Assembly: GCA_902782245.1 (NCBI GenBank)
Contig: CACZMI010000010.1
Location: 1-43,822, forward strand
Reading direction: 5' to 3'
DNA length: 43,822 nt
Source: an uncultured Bacteroidales bacterium
GTDB lineage: Bacteria; Bacteroidota; Bacteroidia; Bacteroidales; Bacteroidaceae
The notes beneath the pieces were generated by a model. The model worked only from the letters and a program-made list of their open reading frames with translations, was not told the origin of the DNA and searched no databases. The position numbers and the translations under genes are program-made. Shown here piece after piece: positions 36,271 through 43,714 of this stretch (the first letter of the stretch is position 1; every line of letters begins with the position of its first letter).

Positions 36271-37328
36271 ACAGGAACCTGAGAAACAGAATCTGTGTCC
36301 TGGCGGCATTGTTTATGATGCTTCTGCCTGCGGGTTGCTCATGGAACGGAGAGACCAGAAGCCGGGAGTACACCAATACTCCCAAGGGTAACTTCATGGC
36401 TCTGTGGACCATTATGGACGAGCACTACTGCTTCTTTGATTTCAAGAAGGAGACTCTCGGGGTTGATTGGGATGAGGTCAAGGTAAGATATGCCGCAAGC
36501 ATTTCGGACGACCTGTCTGACCGTTCACTGTTTGAGATACTCTGCAAGATGATAGGTGAACTGCGTGACGGTCATGTAAACCTGACCAGCCAGTATGACT
36601 ACGGACGCAATTGGAGTTGGAAGACGGATCATCCGGCTAATTTCTCAAAGGATCTGCAGGACAAGTATCTGGGAACCGATTACATAATAGGAGGGAACGG
36701 CTATTCATACCGTGTCCTTGACGACAACATTGGTTATCTTGTGGTGGAGAGCTTTGAATCGGCCATGTCAGATAACAGGCTGAATATCATGTTCAACAAC
36801 ATGGCTCTCTGTAACGGTATCATCATTGATATCCGTGACAACGGAGGCGGACAGCTTACGGCATCGGAATCCCTTGCATCCCGCTTTACCGAGAAGAAGG
36901 TGACCGTGAGTTATACCTGCTATAAGACGGGACCCGGACATAATGATTTCTCAAAGTTGTACAAAAACGAGTTGAGTCCCGCCGAATATGACCTGAGATG
37001 GATCAAACCGGTCGTGGTTCTGACAAACCGCGGCTGTTTCAGCAGCGCCAACGACTTTGCATTTACCATGAAAGCGTTGGATAACGTGACACTTATGGGA
37101 GATACCACCGGTGGTGGAGGCGGCATGCCGATGTCATCGGAACTCCCCAACGGATGGGTGGTGAGATTCTCATCGGCCCCCACGTTTGATGCGGACATGA
37201 ATCATGTGGAGGCAGGCGTTGCTCCTCATATTCGCGTGGATATGAAGGATGAGGATATCCGGGCCGGCGTGGACACCTATATAGAGAGTGCACGCGCATA
37301 CATCAATGACAAACTGAAAAACTTTTGA
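36267..37328 (+). CDS. S41 family peptidase, lipoprotein
   Basis: The 353-residue protein begins with a signal peptide ending LLPAGC, so it is a predicted lipoprotein exposed to the periplasm or surface. After a helical N-terminal region (about residues 30-110, with DEHYCFFDF and LRDGHVNL) comes the S41 tail-specific-protease-like core: GIIIDIRDNGGGQLTASE, then RGCFSSANDFAFTMK with the likely catalytic Ser260, then GDTTGGGGGMPMSSELPNGW. The Lys usually present after the GxxT motif of CtpA-type members is replaced here by glycines, as in tricorn/IRBP-like S41 proteins. It therefore may use a different catalytic set or be weakly active. The ATG at 36267 overlaps the previous stop. SppA follows three bases later. 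Confidence 0.88.
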   Translation: MNRNLRNRICVLAALFMMLLPAGCSWNGETRSREYTNTPKGNFMALWTIMDEHYCFFDFKKETLGVDWDEVKVRYAASISDDLSDRSLFEILCKMIGELRDGHVNLTSQYDYGRNWSWKTDHPANFSKDLQDKYLGTDYIIGGNGYSYRVLDDNIGYLVVESFESAMSDNRLNIMFNNMALCNGIIIDIRDNGGGQLTASESLASRFTEKKVTVSYTCYKTGPGHNDFSKLYKNELSPAEYDLRWIKPVVVLTNRGCFSSANDFAFTMKALDNVTLMGDTTGGGGGMPMSSELPNGWVVRFSSAPTFDADMNHVEAGVAPHIRVDMKDEDIRAGVDTYIESARAYINDKLKNF

Positions 37329-37331
37329 TAT

Positions 37332-39038
37332 ATGAAAAAATTGTTTGTAATTGCAGTGGCAGTCATGCTGCCGCTCCTCACTTTTGCCGGAAAGGCCAAA
37401 GTTCTTAAGATTGATTTCAAAAATCCCATTGCCGAACGTAAGACAGGCGGCTCATCATTGGACATCAAGTCATTGATTAACGGTGGACCCGGTTCCGTAA
37501 CCCTGCTCAGTTATGTGCAGGCTATTGACGCCGCTGCCGAGGACAAGAATATTGGTATGATCTATATGACCCCCGAGAACATATCAGCCGGACTGTCTCA
37601 GGTGGAGGAAATCCGTGCCGCTCTGGACCGTTTCAGAAAAACCGGCAAACCTATTGTGGCTTACTGTGAAAATTTCGGCAACGGATCGTATTATCTGGCA
37701 TCGGTGGCTGATAAGATTATACTTGATCCGGCATCGGAGAGCACTATAACCGGCGTGGGAACTCAAATGATATTCCTCAAGGATCTGTTTGATGCACTGG
37801 GCGTGGATGTGCAACTGATACGTCACGGCAAGTACAAGTCTGCAGGTGAGATGTATGTCCGCAGTAGCGCCAGTCCCGAGAACCGTCTGCAGAATGAGGT
37901 GATGGTCAATTCACTGTGGAACACAATGTCGGGTCAGATTGCGGCATCCCGCGGATTCAGTCAGGAACAGTTCAAAGAGTGGGTGGAGAACCTGGATCTG
38001 TGCCATCCTGAGGAGTATAAGGACAAGGGCCTTATTGACGAGATCTGGTACAAGGATGAGGTTGACAGTTTTCTCTGCCAACAGTGCGGAGCCAAAAAGA
38101 TACAGGAGGTGGGGTTCGTAAAGATCAACAAGTATGCCTCCAAACTCAAAAGCGGTAGCCGCAAGAACAAAATAGCCGTTGTCTATGCTGACGGAGAGAT
38201 AGTAAACACTGGCTCAGATGCCGATATTGTAGGCTCCAAACTGGCCGCTACTATCAGAAAGGTACGTGATGACAAGAAGGTCAAAGCGGTGGTATTCCGT
38301 GTAAACTCTCCGGGTGGAAGCGCTCAGGCATCGGAGGCAATCAGGCATGAACTGGAGTTGCTCCGTAAAGAGAAGCCTGTTATTGCAAGTTACGGTGACT
38401 ATGCCGCATCGGGAGGCTATTGGATATCGGCCCAGTCGGATTATATTTTCACTGACGAGAGTACAATCACCGGCTCAATAGGTGTTTTCGGTATGATTCC
38501 GAGCGTGGGTAATGCAGTTAGCAAGAACCTGAAGGTAAATATTGAATCCGTCGGTTCTTCATCACACAGCGATATGATGAACGGAATACGCAAACTTGAT
38601 AATGATGAGGTTGCATACGTTCAGAAGCAGATAGAAAAGATTTATGATGATTTTACAAGCCTGGTTTCAAAAGGACGCGGTATCTCCAAGGATAGTGTTG
38701 ATGCAATAGGTCAGGGTCGTGTATGGACCGGTGCCGATGCTCTGAACATAGGCCTCGTTGACAGCCTGGGCGGTTTGCAGGACGCAATCAACTATGCTGC
38801 GTCTAAGGTCGGCCTCCAGAAAAAAGATTACCAGTTGAGCCGTTATCCGGTTGTTAAGGAGGTGTCATTGTTTAAGATGCTGTCGGGCGGATCTGCAGAC
38901 GATCCAGAGGAGAACCTGACTTCACGCGTCGATAACCAGCCCTCACTGAGCGACATGTTCCCGGCAATAGCCAGGATGCGTGAACTGCGCAGTCCGGCTC
39001 TGATGCTCCGCATGGAGACCGTCATGGAAATCAAATGA
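37332..39038 (+). CDS. sppA: Signal peptide peptidase SppA (67K type)
   Basis: SppA degrades signal peptides left in the membrane after secretion. The 568-residue protein has the duplicated crotonase-like layout of the long (E. coli-like) SppA. The N-terminal repeat carries the catalytic Lys in HGKYKSAGE (K167 or K169). The C-terminal repeat carries the catalytic Ser360 in DYAASGGYWIS. The sequence RVNSPGGSAQASEAIRHEL is the family's oxyanion region. The start shows MKKLFVIAVAVMLPLLTFAG, which reads like a cleavable signal peptide, not the longer anchor known in many SppA proteins. It is the last gene of the parC-DUF3316-S41-sppA row. Four bases after its stop the tRNA-Leu promoter begins. 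Confidence 0.92.
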   Translation: MKKLFVIAVAVMLPLLTFAGKAKVLKIDFKNPIAERKTGGSSLDIKSLINGGPGSVTLLSYVQAIDAAAEDKNIGMIYMTPENISAGLSQVEEIRAALDRFRKTGKPIVAYCENFGNGSYYLASVADKIILDPASESTITGVGTQMIFLKDLFDALGVDVQLIRHGKYKSAGEMYVRSSASPENRLQNEVMVNSLWNTMSGQIAASRGFSQEQFKEWVENLDLCHPEEYKDKGLIDEIWYKDEVDSFLCQQCGAKKIQEVGFVKINKYASKLKSGSRKNKIAVVYADGEIVNTGSDADIVGSKLAATIRKVRDDKKVKAVVFRVNSPGGSAQASEAIRHELELLRKEKPVIASYGDYAASGGYWISAQSDYIFTDESTITGSIGVFGMIPSVGNAVSKNLKVNIESVGSSSHSDMMNGIRKLDNDEVAYVQKQIEKIYDDFTSLVSKGRGISKDSVDAIGQGRVWTGADALNIGLVDSLGGLQDAINYAASKVGLQKKDYQLSRYPVVKEVSLFKMLSGGSADDPEENLTSRVDNQPSLSDMFPAIARMRELRSPALMLRMETVMEIK

Positions 39039-39042
39039 CGCT

Positions 39043-39073
39043 TTTGTTATTAATGTAAAAAGAGTTACTTTTG
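39043..39073 (+). promoter_or_regulatory. Consensus Bacteroidetes promoter TTTG-N19-TACTTTTG for tRNA-Leu
   Basis: The -33 element TTTG (39043-39046) and -7 element TACTTTTG (39066-39073) are 19 bases apart, the same layout and the same -7 sequence as in front of tRNA-Glu. Transcription would start near 39078, about 27 bases before the tRNA. Confidence 0.82.
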
Positions 39074-39104
39074 CAGCGCGTTCCATTCGGGGCGCGCTTT
39101 TCTT

Positions 39105-39185
39105 GCAGACGTGGCGGAATTGGTAGACGCGCTAGACTTAGGATCTAGTATCTTTGATGTGGGGGTTCGATTCCCCCCGTCTGTA
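39105..39185 (+). tRNA. tRNA-Leu (anticodon TAG)
   Basis: The acceptor stem is GCAGACG with CGTCTGT (first pair G-T). The anticodon stem CTAGA/TCTAG encloses CTTAGGA, giving TAG at positions 34-36 (leucine, CUA codons). The 81-base length leaves room for the extended variable arm of class II tRNAs. The T arm includes GGGGG, TTCGATT, CCCCC. The discriminator is A, and CCA is not encoded. Confidence 0.94.
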
Positions 39186-39192
39186 CGGGGAC

Positions 39193-39229
39193 AAAAAAAC
39201 AGCCGACCTTGTGGCCGGCTGTTTTTTTT
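39193..39229. terminator. Bidirectional terminator between tRNA-Leu and the barrel protein gene
   Basis: ACAGCCG pairs with CGGCTGT with flanking A and T runs on both sides (39193-39205 and 39216-39229), so the hairpin can serve tRNA-Leu on the plus strand and the outer-membrane protein gene on the minus strand. Confidence 0.85.
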
Positions 39230-39243
39230 GTAGGGCGTTCAGA

Positions 39244-39804
39244 TTAAAACTCGTATACGAGACCGAACTCCATAGCTGTGTTGATGTTCAGACCCAGCTT
39301 GTTCTTGTAAAGCTCTGCGGGATAACCTGCAACCTCAGGCTCGCTCATGTGTGCGAACTCGAAACCTCTGCACATAGCCTGGATTGACCAGCTGTCTGAG
39401 AAGTGGTAGCGGATACCGGGTGATACGTTCAGTGAAAGTTCCCAGAAGTTGAAGCCGCTGGGTGATGTTACCTTATAGCCGAATCCACCCTGAACAAACA
39501 TATCAAAGTTACCATCCTCAATGAATGTCCATCTGATGAAGGGGGCAAACTTGAATGAGAAAGCCTGCTGAACTGAGTTGTCAGCTCTGTAGTAGTGGTT
39601 GTCTACAATACCGAGGCCGATACCGAGTTCAATGTTGTTCTCAAGAGCCATACCGAATGAGGGTGAGAAATCAAGAGTCTTGGCCTTGTCGTCAGTGGTG
39701 TAGAGTGAAAGGTTGTCAAAGCCGATTGAACCGCTGAACCAATACTTAGCGTTTACATTCATGCAGAGTGCAAGTGCTGCGATCGCGAATAATACTTTTT
39801 TCAT
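39244..39804 (-). CDS. Outer-membrane beta-barrel protein, function unknown
   Basis: The 186-residue protein starts with a signal peptide (MKKVLFAIAALALCMNVNA, then KYW). The mature part is made of about eight amphipathic strands with aromatic residues at both ends (for example FSGSIGFDNLSLY, FSFKFAPFIRWTFIEDG, FDMFVQGGFGYKV, MEFGLVYEF) and ends in Phe, typical of outer-membrane barrels recognised by the BAM complex. It is likely a small OmpW/OprF-like or porin-family protein. No channel specificity can be read. The ATG at 39804 is used because residues before it would be uncoupled from the signal peptide. The promoter on the minus strand at 39891-39922 leaves a leader of about 80 bases. Confidence 0.85.
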   Translation of the reverse strand: MKKVLFAIAALALCMNVNAKYWFSGSIGFDNLSLYTTDDKAKTLDFSPSFGMALENNIELGIGLGIVDNHYYRADNSVQQAFSFKFAPFIRWTFIEDGNFDMFVQGGFGYKVTSPSGFNFWELSLNVSPGIRYHFSDSWSIQAMCRGFEFAHMSEPEVAGYPAELYKNKLGLNINTAMEFGLVYEF

Positions 39805-39890
39805 AATTGTGTGATTAAGATTGATTGTTTGTATCCTTTTTATTATTTGAATTGTCCTTAAAAAGTCCTTTGTTGGGTCTTTAATTGCGC

Positions 39891-39922
39891 CAAAAGTAGG
39901 GAACATTTGTTAAAGCAGCAAA
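39891..39922 (-). promoter_or_regulatory. Consensus promoter TTTG-N20-TACTTTTG for the barrel protein gene
   Basis: Read on the minus strand, TTTG (39919-39922) is followed after 20 bases by TACTTTTG (39891-39898). Transcription would start near 39886 and give an untranslated leader of about 80 bases before the ATG at 39804. The rest of the gap (39923-40036) is AT-rich with no visible gene. Confidence 0.75.
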
Positions 39923-40036
39923 AAAAACACGAAAAAATGTGCTTATAATGCACTTTTTGCGGCTTTTTGTGAGTTTTATGGGCCGAATCGGCACCAAAAG
40001 ATGGTAAAATAAAGGTGTAAGATGCTCTAAAATAAC

Positions 40037-40044
40037 TATTTTTG
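40037..40044 (+). promoter_or_regulatory. TAnnTTTG -7 box (TATTTTTG) immediately before murF
   Basis: An exact consensus match lies only seven bases before the murF ATG at 40052. With the usual spacing transcription begins near 40049, leaving a leader of about three bases. A -33 TTTG is not visible. Confidence 0.5.
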
Positions 40045-40051
40045 CGGTATT

Positions 40052-41356
40052 ATGACGGTGGAAGAGATTTACAGCAAATTCCAAAAGTGTACGGGCGTAA
40101 CAACTGACAGCCGCAAATGCGGACCTGGACTTATGTTCTTTGCCCTGAAGGGGGAGCGTTTTGACGGAAACGAGTTTGTGCGCGGGGCGTTGGAGCAGGG
40201 GTGTCCTTATGCAGTTATGGACAATCCGGACCTGTATGACGTGCAGGACCCAAGAATGATCCTGGTGGATAATGTACTGAACTCTCTCCAACAGGTGGCC
40301 GCGTTACACAGACGTACCCTTGGAACTCCGGTAATAGGAATAACCGGCACAAACGGCAAGACCACCACCAAGGAACTTACCAATGCCGTCATGAGCACTA
40401 CGTACAACGTGCTTTGCACTCAGGGAAACCTGAACAACTCCATAGGCGTTCCGCTTACCGTGCTTGGACTTAAGCCGGAGCATGAGTATGCCATTATAGA
40501 GATGGGCGCAAGCCATCCCGGTGATATAAGGGAACTGGTTCTGGTAAGCCAGCCTGATTACGGACTTATAACCAATGTGGGTAAGGCGCACCTTTTGGGA
40601 TTCGGATCGTTTGAGGGGGTAAAGCGCACCAAGGGTGAGCTTTATGACTGGCTCCGTGAGCACGGCGGCATAGCCTTTGTAAACCGTGACAATGAGCATC
40701 TGCAGCAGATGTGCCAGGGACTGCCACTTATTGAATATGGCAAGCCCGGTCAGGATGGACTGCTTGTTGAAGGTGAAGTGCTGGAGTGCAATCCGTTTGT
40801 AAAGTTCCGCTGGTGCAGCGCAAAGGGAGATTGGCATACTGTCCAGACCAACCTTATAGGTGCGTATAATGTGGATAACGCACTTGCCGCCATTACCATC
40901 GGCTTAAAGTTTGGAGTGAAGGAGCAGGATGCATCGGATGCGGTTGCCGGATACAAACCCCAGAACAACCGCTCACAACTTACCGAGACAGGCCGCAACC
41001 GTCTGGTGGTTGATGCATATAACGCCAACCCTACGAGCATGGCCGCCGCAATTGAGAACTTCAGTATGATGAAGGCGCAGGACAAGATGCTTATCTTAGG
41101 CGATATGCGTGAACTTGGAGAGGTATCGGCCGATGAACACAGACGTATTGTGGGTATGCTCCGGGAAAAGGGCTTTGACTGCGTATGGCTGGTGGGCAGC
41201 GAGTTCAAGGCTGTTGCAGGTGACAGCGGATTCCGTCTGTTTGCCGATGTGGATGAGGTGAACAAGGCTCTTGAGAGTGAGAAGATAACCGGTAAGACCA
41301 TTCTTATCAAGGGTTCCAACAGCATAGGATTGACTAAAACCATAACCAATTTATAA
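40052..41356 (+). CDS. murF: UDP-MurNAc-tripeptide:D-alanyl-D-alanine ligase MurF
   Basis: MurF finishes the cytoplasmic stem peptide by adding D-Ala-D-Ala, ahead of MraY. The 434-residue protein shows a short N-terminal domain (TTDSRKCGPGLMFFALKGERFDG), the ATP-binding motif G99-TNGKTTT, EMGASHPGDIREL, NVGKAHLLGFGSFEGV, and a C-terminal domain with VVDAYNANPTSM and LGDMRELGE. All are standard MurF signatures. The enzyme sits outside the dcw cluster here, at the head of an operon with an SGNH hydrolase, folP and cdaA, with 2-, 1- and 3-base gaps. Confidence 0.96.
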   Translation: MTVEEIYSKFQKCTGVTTDSRKCGPGLMFFALKGERFDGNEFVRGALEQGCPYAVMDNPDLYDVQDPRMILVDNVLNSLQQVAALHRRTLGTPVIGITGTNGKTTTKELTNAVMSTTYNVLCTQGNLNNSIGVPLTVLGLKPEHEYAIIEMGASHPGDIRELVLVSQPDYGLITNVGKAHLLGFGSFEGVKRTKGELYDWLREHGGIAFVNRDNEHLQQMCQGLPLIEYGKPGQDGLLVEGEVLECNPFVKFRWCSAKGDWHTVQTNLIGAYNVDNALAAITIGLKFGVKEQDASDAVAGYKPQNNRSQLTETGRNRLVVDAYNANPTSMAAAIENFSMMKAQDKMLILGDMRELGEVSADEHRRIVGMLREKGFDCVWLVGSEFKAVAGDSGFRLFADVDEVNKALESEKITGKTILIKGSNSIGLTKTITNL

Positions 41357-41358
41357 TT

Positions 41359-42027
41359 ATGAAAAAGTTTGTTGCTTTATTTGTAAGTGTTCTTGTTTGC
41401 GGTCTTATCTCCGCACAGTTGAAGGTCTCCGTAATGGGTGATTCATATTCAACATTCACGGGTTCCATGCCCAAGTATTACGATACATTCTATCCCAACC
41501 AGTTCTGCGGCGTAACAGAGCAGAGCCAGCAGTGGTGGGCTCAGGTAATAGAGAAGAACGGATGGGTACTTGAAAAGAATGACTCATGGTCGGGCAGTAC
41601 CGTATGCTGCCGCGGTTACAATCACGATGACTATTCAGACCGCGCATTCGTGACCCGTCTCAATTGCATCGGCGCTCCCGATATCCTGTTCATATTCGGC
41701 GGTACCAACGATGACTGGACACATGAGCCGTTTGGCGACTACAAGTATTCAGGCTGGACCAAGGAGGACCTCTATTTCTACCGTCCGGCATTTGCATACC
41801 TTCTTGACAACCTTAAGAAACTCTATCCCAAGATGAAGATCTATTCACTCCTCAATGACGGAATGAGTGAGAATCTGGGCGAGTCAATGAGGGAGATCTG
41901 CAAACACTACGGTGTGCCCGTAATTGCAGTAGAGGGCATTGAGAAGCGTATGAATCACCCCACCGCTGCCGGCATGACCAAGATTGCCGAGCAGGTGCAG
42001 GCTTTCCTGGACGCTGAGAAGAAGTGA
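41359..42027 (+). CDS. Secreted SGNH/GDSL-type hydrolase
   Basis: The 222-residue protein has a signal peptide (MKKFVALFVSVLVCGLISA, cleavage before Gln20). Its SGNH hydrolase core has block I GDSYS with Ser29, a block III-like GGTNDD, and a final block with NHPTAAG containing the catalytic His. The Asp normally three residues before that His is not present (the sequence is KRMNH), so a neighbouring acid may replace it. Related enzymes remove acetyl or other acyl groups from carbohydrates. The position between murF and folP/cdaA, two bases after murF, suggests a link to the cell envelope, perhaps peptidoglycan or surface glycan deacylation (inference). Confidence 0.85.
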   Translation: MKKFVALFVSVLVCGLISAQLKVSVMGDSYSTFTGSMPKYYDTFYPNQFCGVTEQSQQWWAQVIEKNGWVLEKNDSWSGSTVCCRGYNHDDYSDRAFVTRLNCIGAPDILFIFGGTNDDWTHEPFGDYKYSGWTKEDLYFYRPAFAYLLDNLKKLYPKMKIYSLLNDGMSENLGESMREICKHYGVPVIAVEGIEKRMNHPTAAGMTKIAEQVQAFLDAEKK

Positions 42028-42028
42028 T

Positions 42029-42799
42029 ATGACCAAAATCATGGGAATCATAAACGTGACCCCTGACTCCTTCTGGAGCGGGTCACGTGTGCAGGATAAG
42101 GCAACACTCACGGAGCGTGTCCGGCAGATGATTTCCCAGGGGGCCGATGCCATTGACGTGGGCGGTTGCTCCACGCGTCCGGGTGCCGTGCAGGCATCGG
42201 CCGATGAGGAGATGGCACGGCTGGAGTGGGGACTTGATGCGATAAGGGCTGAGTTCCCTGATGTTACGCTCTCGGTTGATACCTACCGCCCGCAGATTGC
42301 AGAGCGCTGCGTGCGTGAGTGGAAGGTTGACATCATAAACGATGTCTATGGTGGTGGCGATGATATGTACAAGGTTGTGGCCGACACTGGCGCACAGTAT
42401 GTGCTAATGTGGTCCGAGGCCATAAAGGAGGATCCTGTGGGTGAGATGATGTCATTCTTTGAGAAGAGGCTGCGGATAATGGAGAAGGCCGGCGTGGATG
42501 TAAAGCGTAAGGTGATTCTTGATCCGGGATACGGATTCGGAAAGACCGTGGAGCAGAACTACACCGTACTTGCCAATCAGCGCAGGCTGTGTGAATTGGG
42601 ACTGCCGGTACTGTCGGCCCTTTCACGCAAATCAATGGCGTGGAAACTGCTTGAGATTACTCCGGAGCAGGCGTTGCCGGCTACCATCGCAATGAATACG
42701 GTGGCCATAGAGCAAGGAGCCGACTGGATACGCGTCCATGACGTTGAGGAGGCTGCCCATACCGTCAGGATAATGCAGGCATTAAAAGATAACAAATAA
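42029..42799 (+). CDS. folP: Dihydropteroate synthase FolP
   Basis: FolP condenses p-aminobenzoate with dihydropterin pyrophosphate in folate synthesis and is the sulfonamide target. The 256-residue TIM-barrel protein shows MGIINVTPDSFWSGS, DVGGCSTRPGA, DTYRPQIAERC, IINDVYGG, ILDPGYGFGKTVEQN and LSRKS, the full set of substrate-binding loops. The ATG at 42029 begins right after the hydrolase stop and gives the proper family start. A longer frame from 41984 would overlap the previous gene. It is three bases before cdaA, and folP next to the c-di-AMP cyclase gene is a familiar Bacteroidetes pairing. Confidence 0.95.
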   Translation: MTKIMGIINVTPDSFWSGSRVQDKATLTERVRQMISQGADAIDVGGCSTRPGAVQASADEEMARLEWGLDAIRAEFPDVTLSVDTYRPQIAERCVREWKVDIINDVYGGGDDMYKVVADTGAQYVLMWSEAIKEDPVGEMMSFFEKRLRIMEKAGVDVKRKVILDPGYGFGKTVEQNYTVLANQRRLCELGLPVLSALSRKSMAWKLLEITPEQALPATIAMNTVAIEQGADWIRVHDVEEAAHTVRIMQALKDNK

Positions 42800-42802
42800 G
42801 AT

Positions 42803-43576
42803 ATGGTAGACTATTTTGTTTCATTCGGTATCAAGGATATAATTGACGTGCTGTGCGTCTCGCTGCTCCTTTTCTATCTGTACAAACTGATGAAGAGGAC
42901 CGGATCGCTCAACATGTTCATTGGTATACTGGTTTTCATCCTGGTCTGGATCGTGGTATCACAAGTGCTCAAGATGCAGTTGCTGGGCGCCGTGATGAAC
43001 AAATTGGTTGATGTGGGCGTGATTGCCCTGATAGTGCTGTTTGCCGATGACATACGCCACTTCTTCCGTGACATCGGCACATCAACCCGTACCCGCAAGC
43101 TGTTCCATTGGCTTGTGCGCCGTCACAACGGGCAGGACCAGACCAAGTGGGATCCCGTGGTTAAGGCGTGCGAGAGTATGAGCCAGAACCTTGAGGGTGC
43201 ATTGATAGTTATAGGCGAGACCGATGAACTGCATGACGTGATTGCCACCGGTGAGGCGGTAAATGCCAATATCAACCAGTTCCTTATAGAGAACATATTC
43301 TTCAAGAACAGTCCTCTGCATGACGGAGCAATGATAATTGTGGGTGACCGTATAGAATCGGCTGCCTGCATCCTGCCTATCTCACAGTCCGAGGATCTGC
43401 CCAAATCATTCGGACTGCGTCACCGTTCTGCCATGGGTATTGCCGAGAAGACCAATGCCGTGGCCGTGGTGGTATCGGAGGAGACGGGAATAATATCGGT
43501 ATTCCATAAGGGCTCGTTCCAGCGGGATATGACAGCCGACGGGCTGACTCATTTCCTCTCGGAGAATGTCAGATAA
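42803..43576 (+). CDS. cdaA: Diadenylate cyclase CdaA (c-di-AMP synthase)
   Basis: CdaA makes cyclic di-AMP from two ATP. The 257-residue protein has an N-terminal membrane region with about three segments (roughly residues 10-28, 38-56 and 60-78). A DAC (DisA_N) domain follows with both active-site signatures: D174-G-A176 (in PLHDGAMIIV) and R206-H-R208 (in LRHRSAMGIAE). The membrane topology distinguishes CdaA from soluble DisA and CdaS. In other bacteria c-di-AMP controls potassium, osmotic and cell-wall homeostasis, which fits its operon with murF and folP. No CdaR gene is next to it here. Confidence 0.95.
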   Translation: MVDYFVSFGIKDIIDVLCVSLLLFYLYKLMKRTGSLNMFIGILVFILVWIVVSQVLKMQLLGAVMNKLVDVGVIALIVLFADDIRHFFRDIGTSTRTRKLFHWLVRRHNGQDQTKWDPVVKACESMSQNLEGALIVIGETDELHDVIATGEAVNANINQFLIENIFFKNSPLHDGAMIIVGDRIESAACILPISQSEDLPKSFGLRHRSAMGIAEKTNAVAVVVSEETGIISVFHKGSFQRDMTADGLTHFLSENVR

Positions 43577-43590
43577 GCAAACCAATATTG

Positions 43591-43648
43591 TGCCAAACTG
43601 TCATAACCGGTGACACTTTACACCCTTATGGCAGTTTGGCATGTTTTT
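43591..43648 (+). terminator. 16-bp inverted repeat between cdaA and groES (terminator or regulator site)
   Basis: TGCCAAACTGTCATAA (43591-43606) pairs with TTATGGCAGTTTGGCA (43626-43641) apart from one G-T position, with a 19-base loop that also holds TGTCA and TGACA. A short T run follows. It could be the terminator of the murF-cdaA operon or an operator for groES. It is not a CIRCE element. Confidence 0.55.
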
Positions 43649-43652
43649 GGCT
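43637..43652 (+). promoter_or_regulatory. Sigma-54-like promoter before groES
   Basis: TGGCATG-N4-TGGCT resembles the RpoN consensus TGGCACG-N4-TTGCW with two mismatches and keeps the exact GG-N10-GC spacing. No clear TAnnTTTG box lies between here and the groES ATG. The match is short, so it is a possibility only. A small hairpin CCTCAT/ATGAGG follows at 43657-43674. Confidence 0.3.
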
Positions 43653-43714
43653 CTTACCTCATTGCCCGATGAGGGGCTTTTAAGTCGCAAACAAATAACT
43701 AAAACAATAAGATT

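Noticed and set aside
43577-43714. CIRCE element (HrcA site) before groES
   Set aside because: Its consensus TTAGCACTC-N9-GAGTGCTAA is absent. The inverted repeat found there is different.
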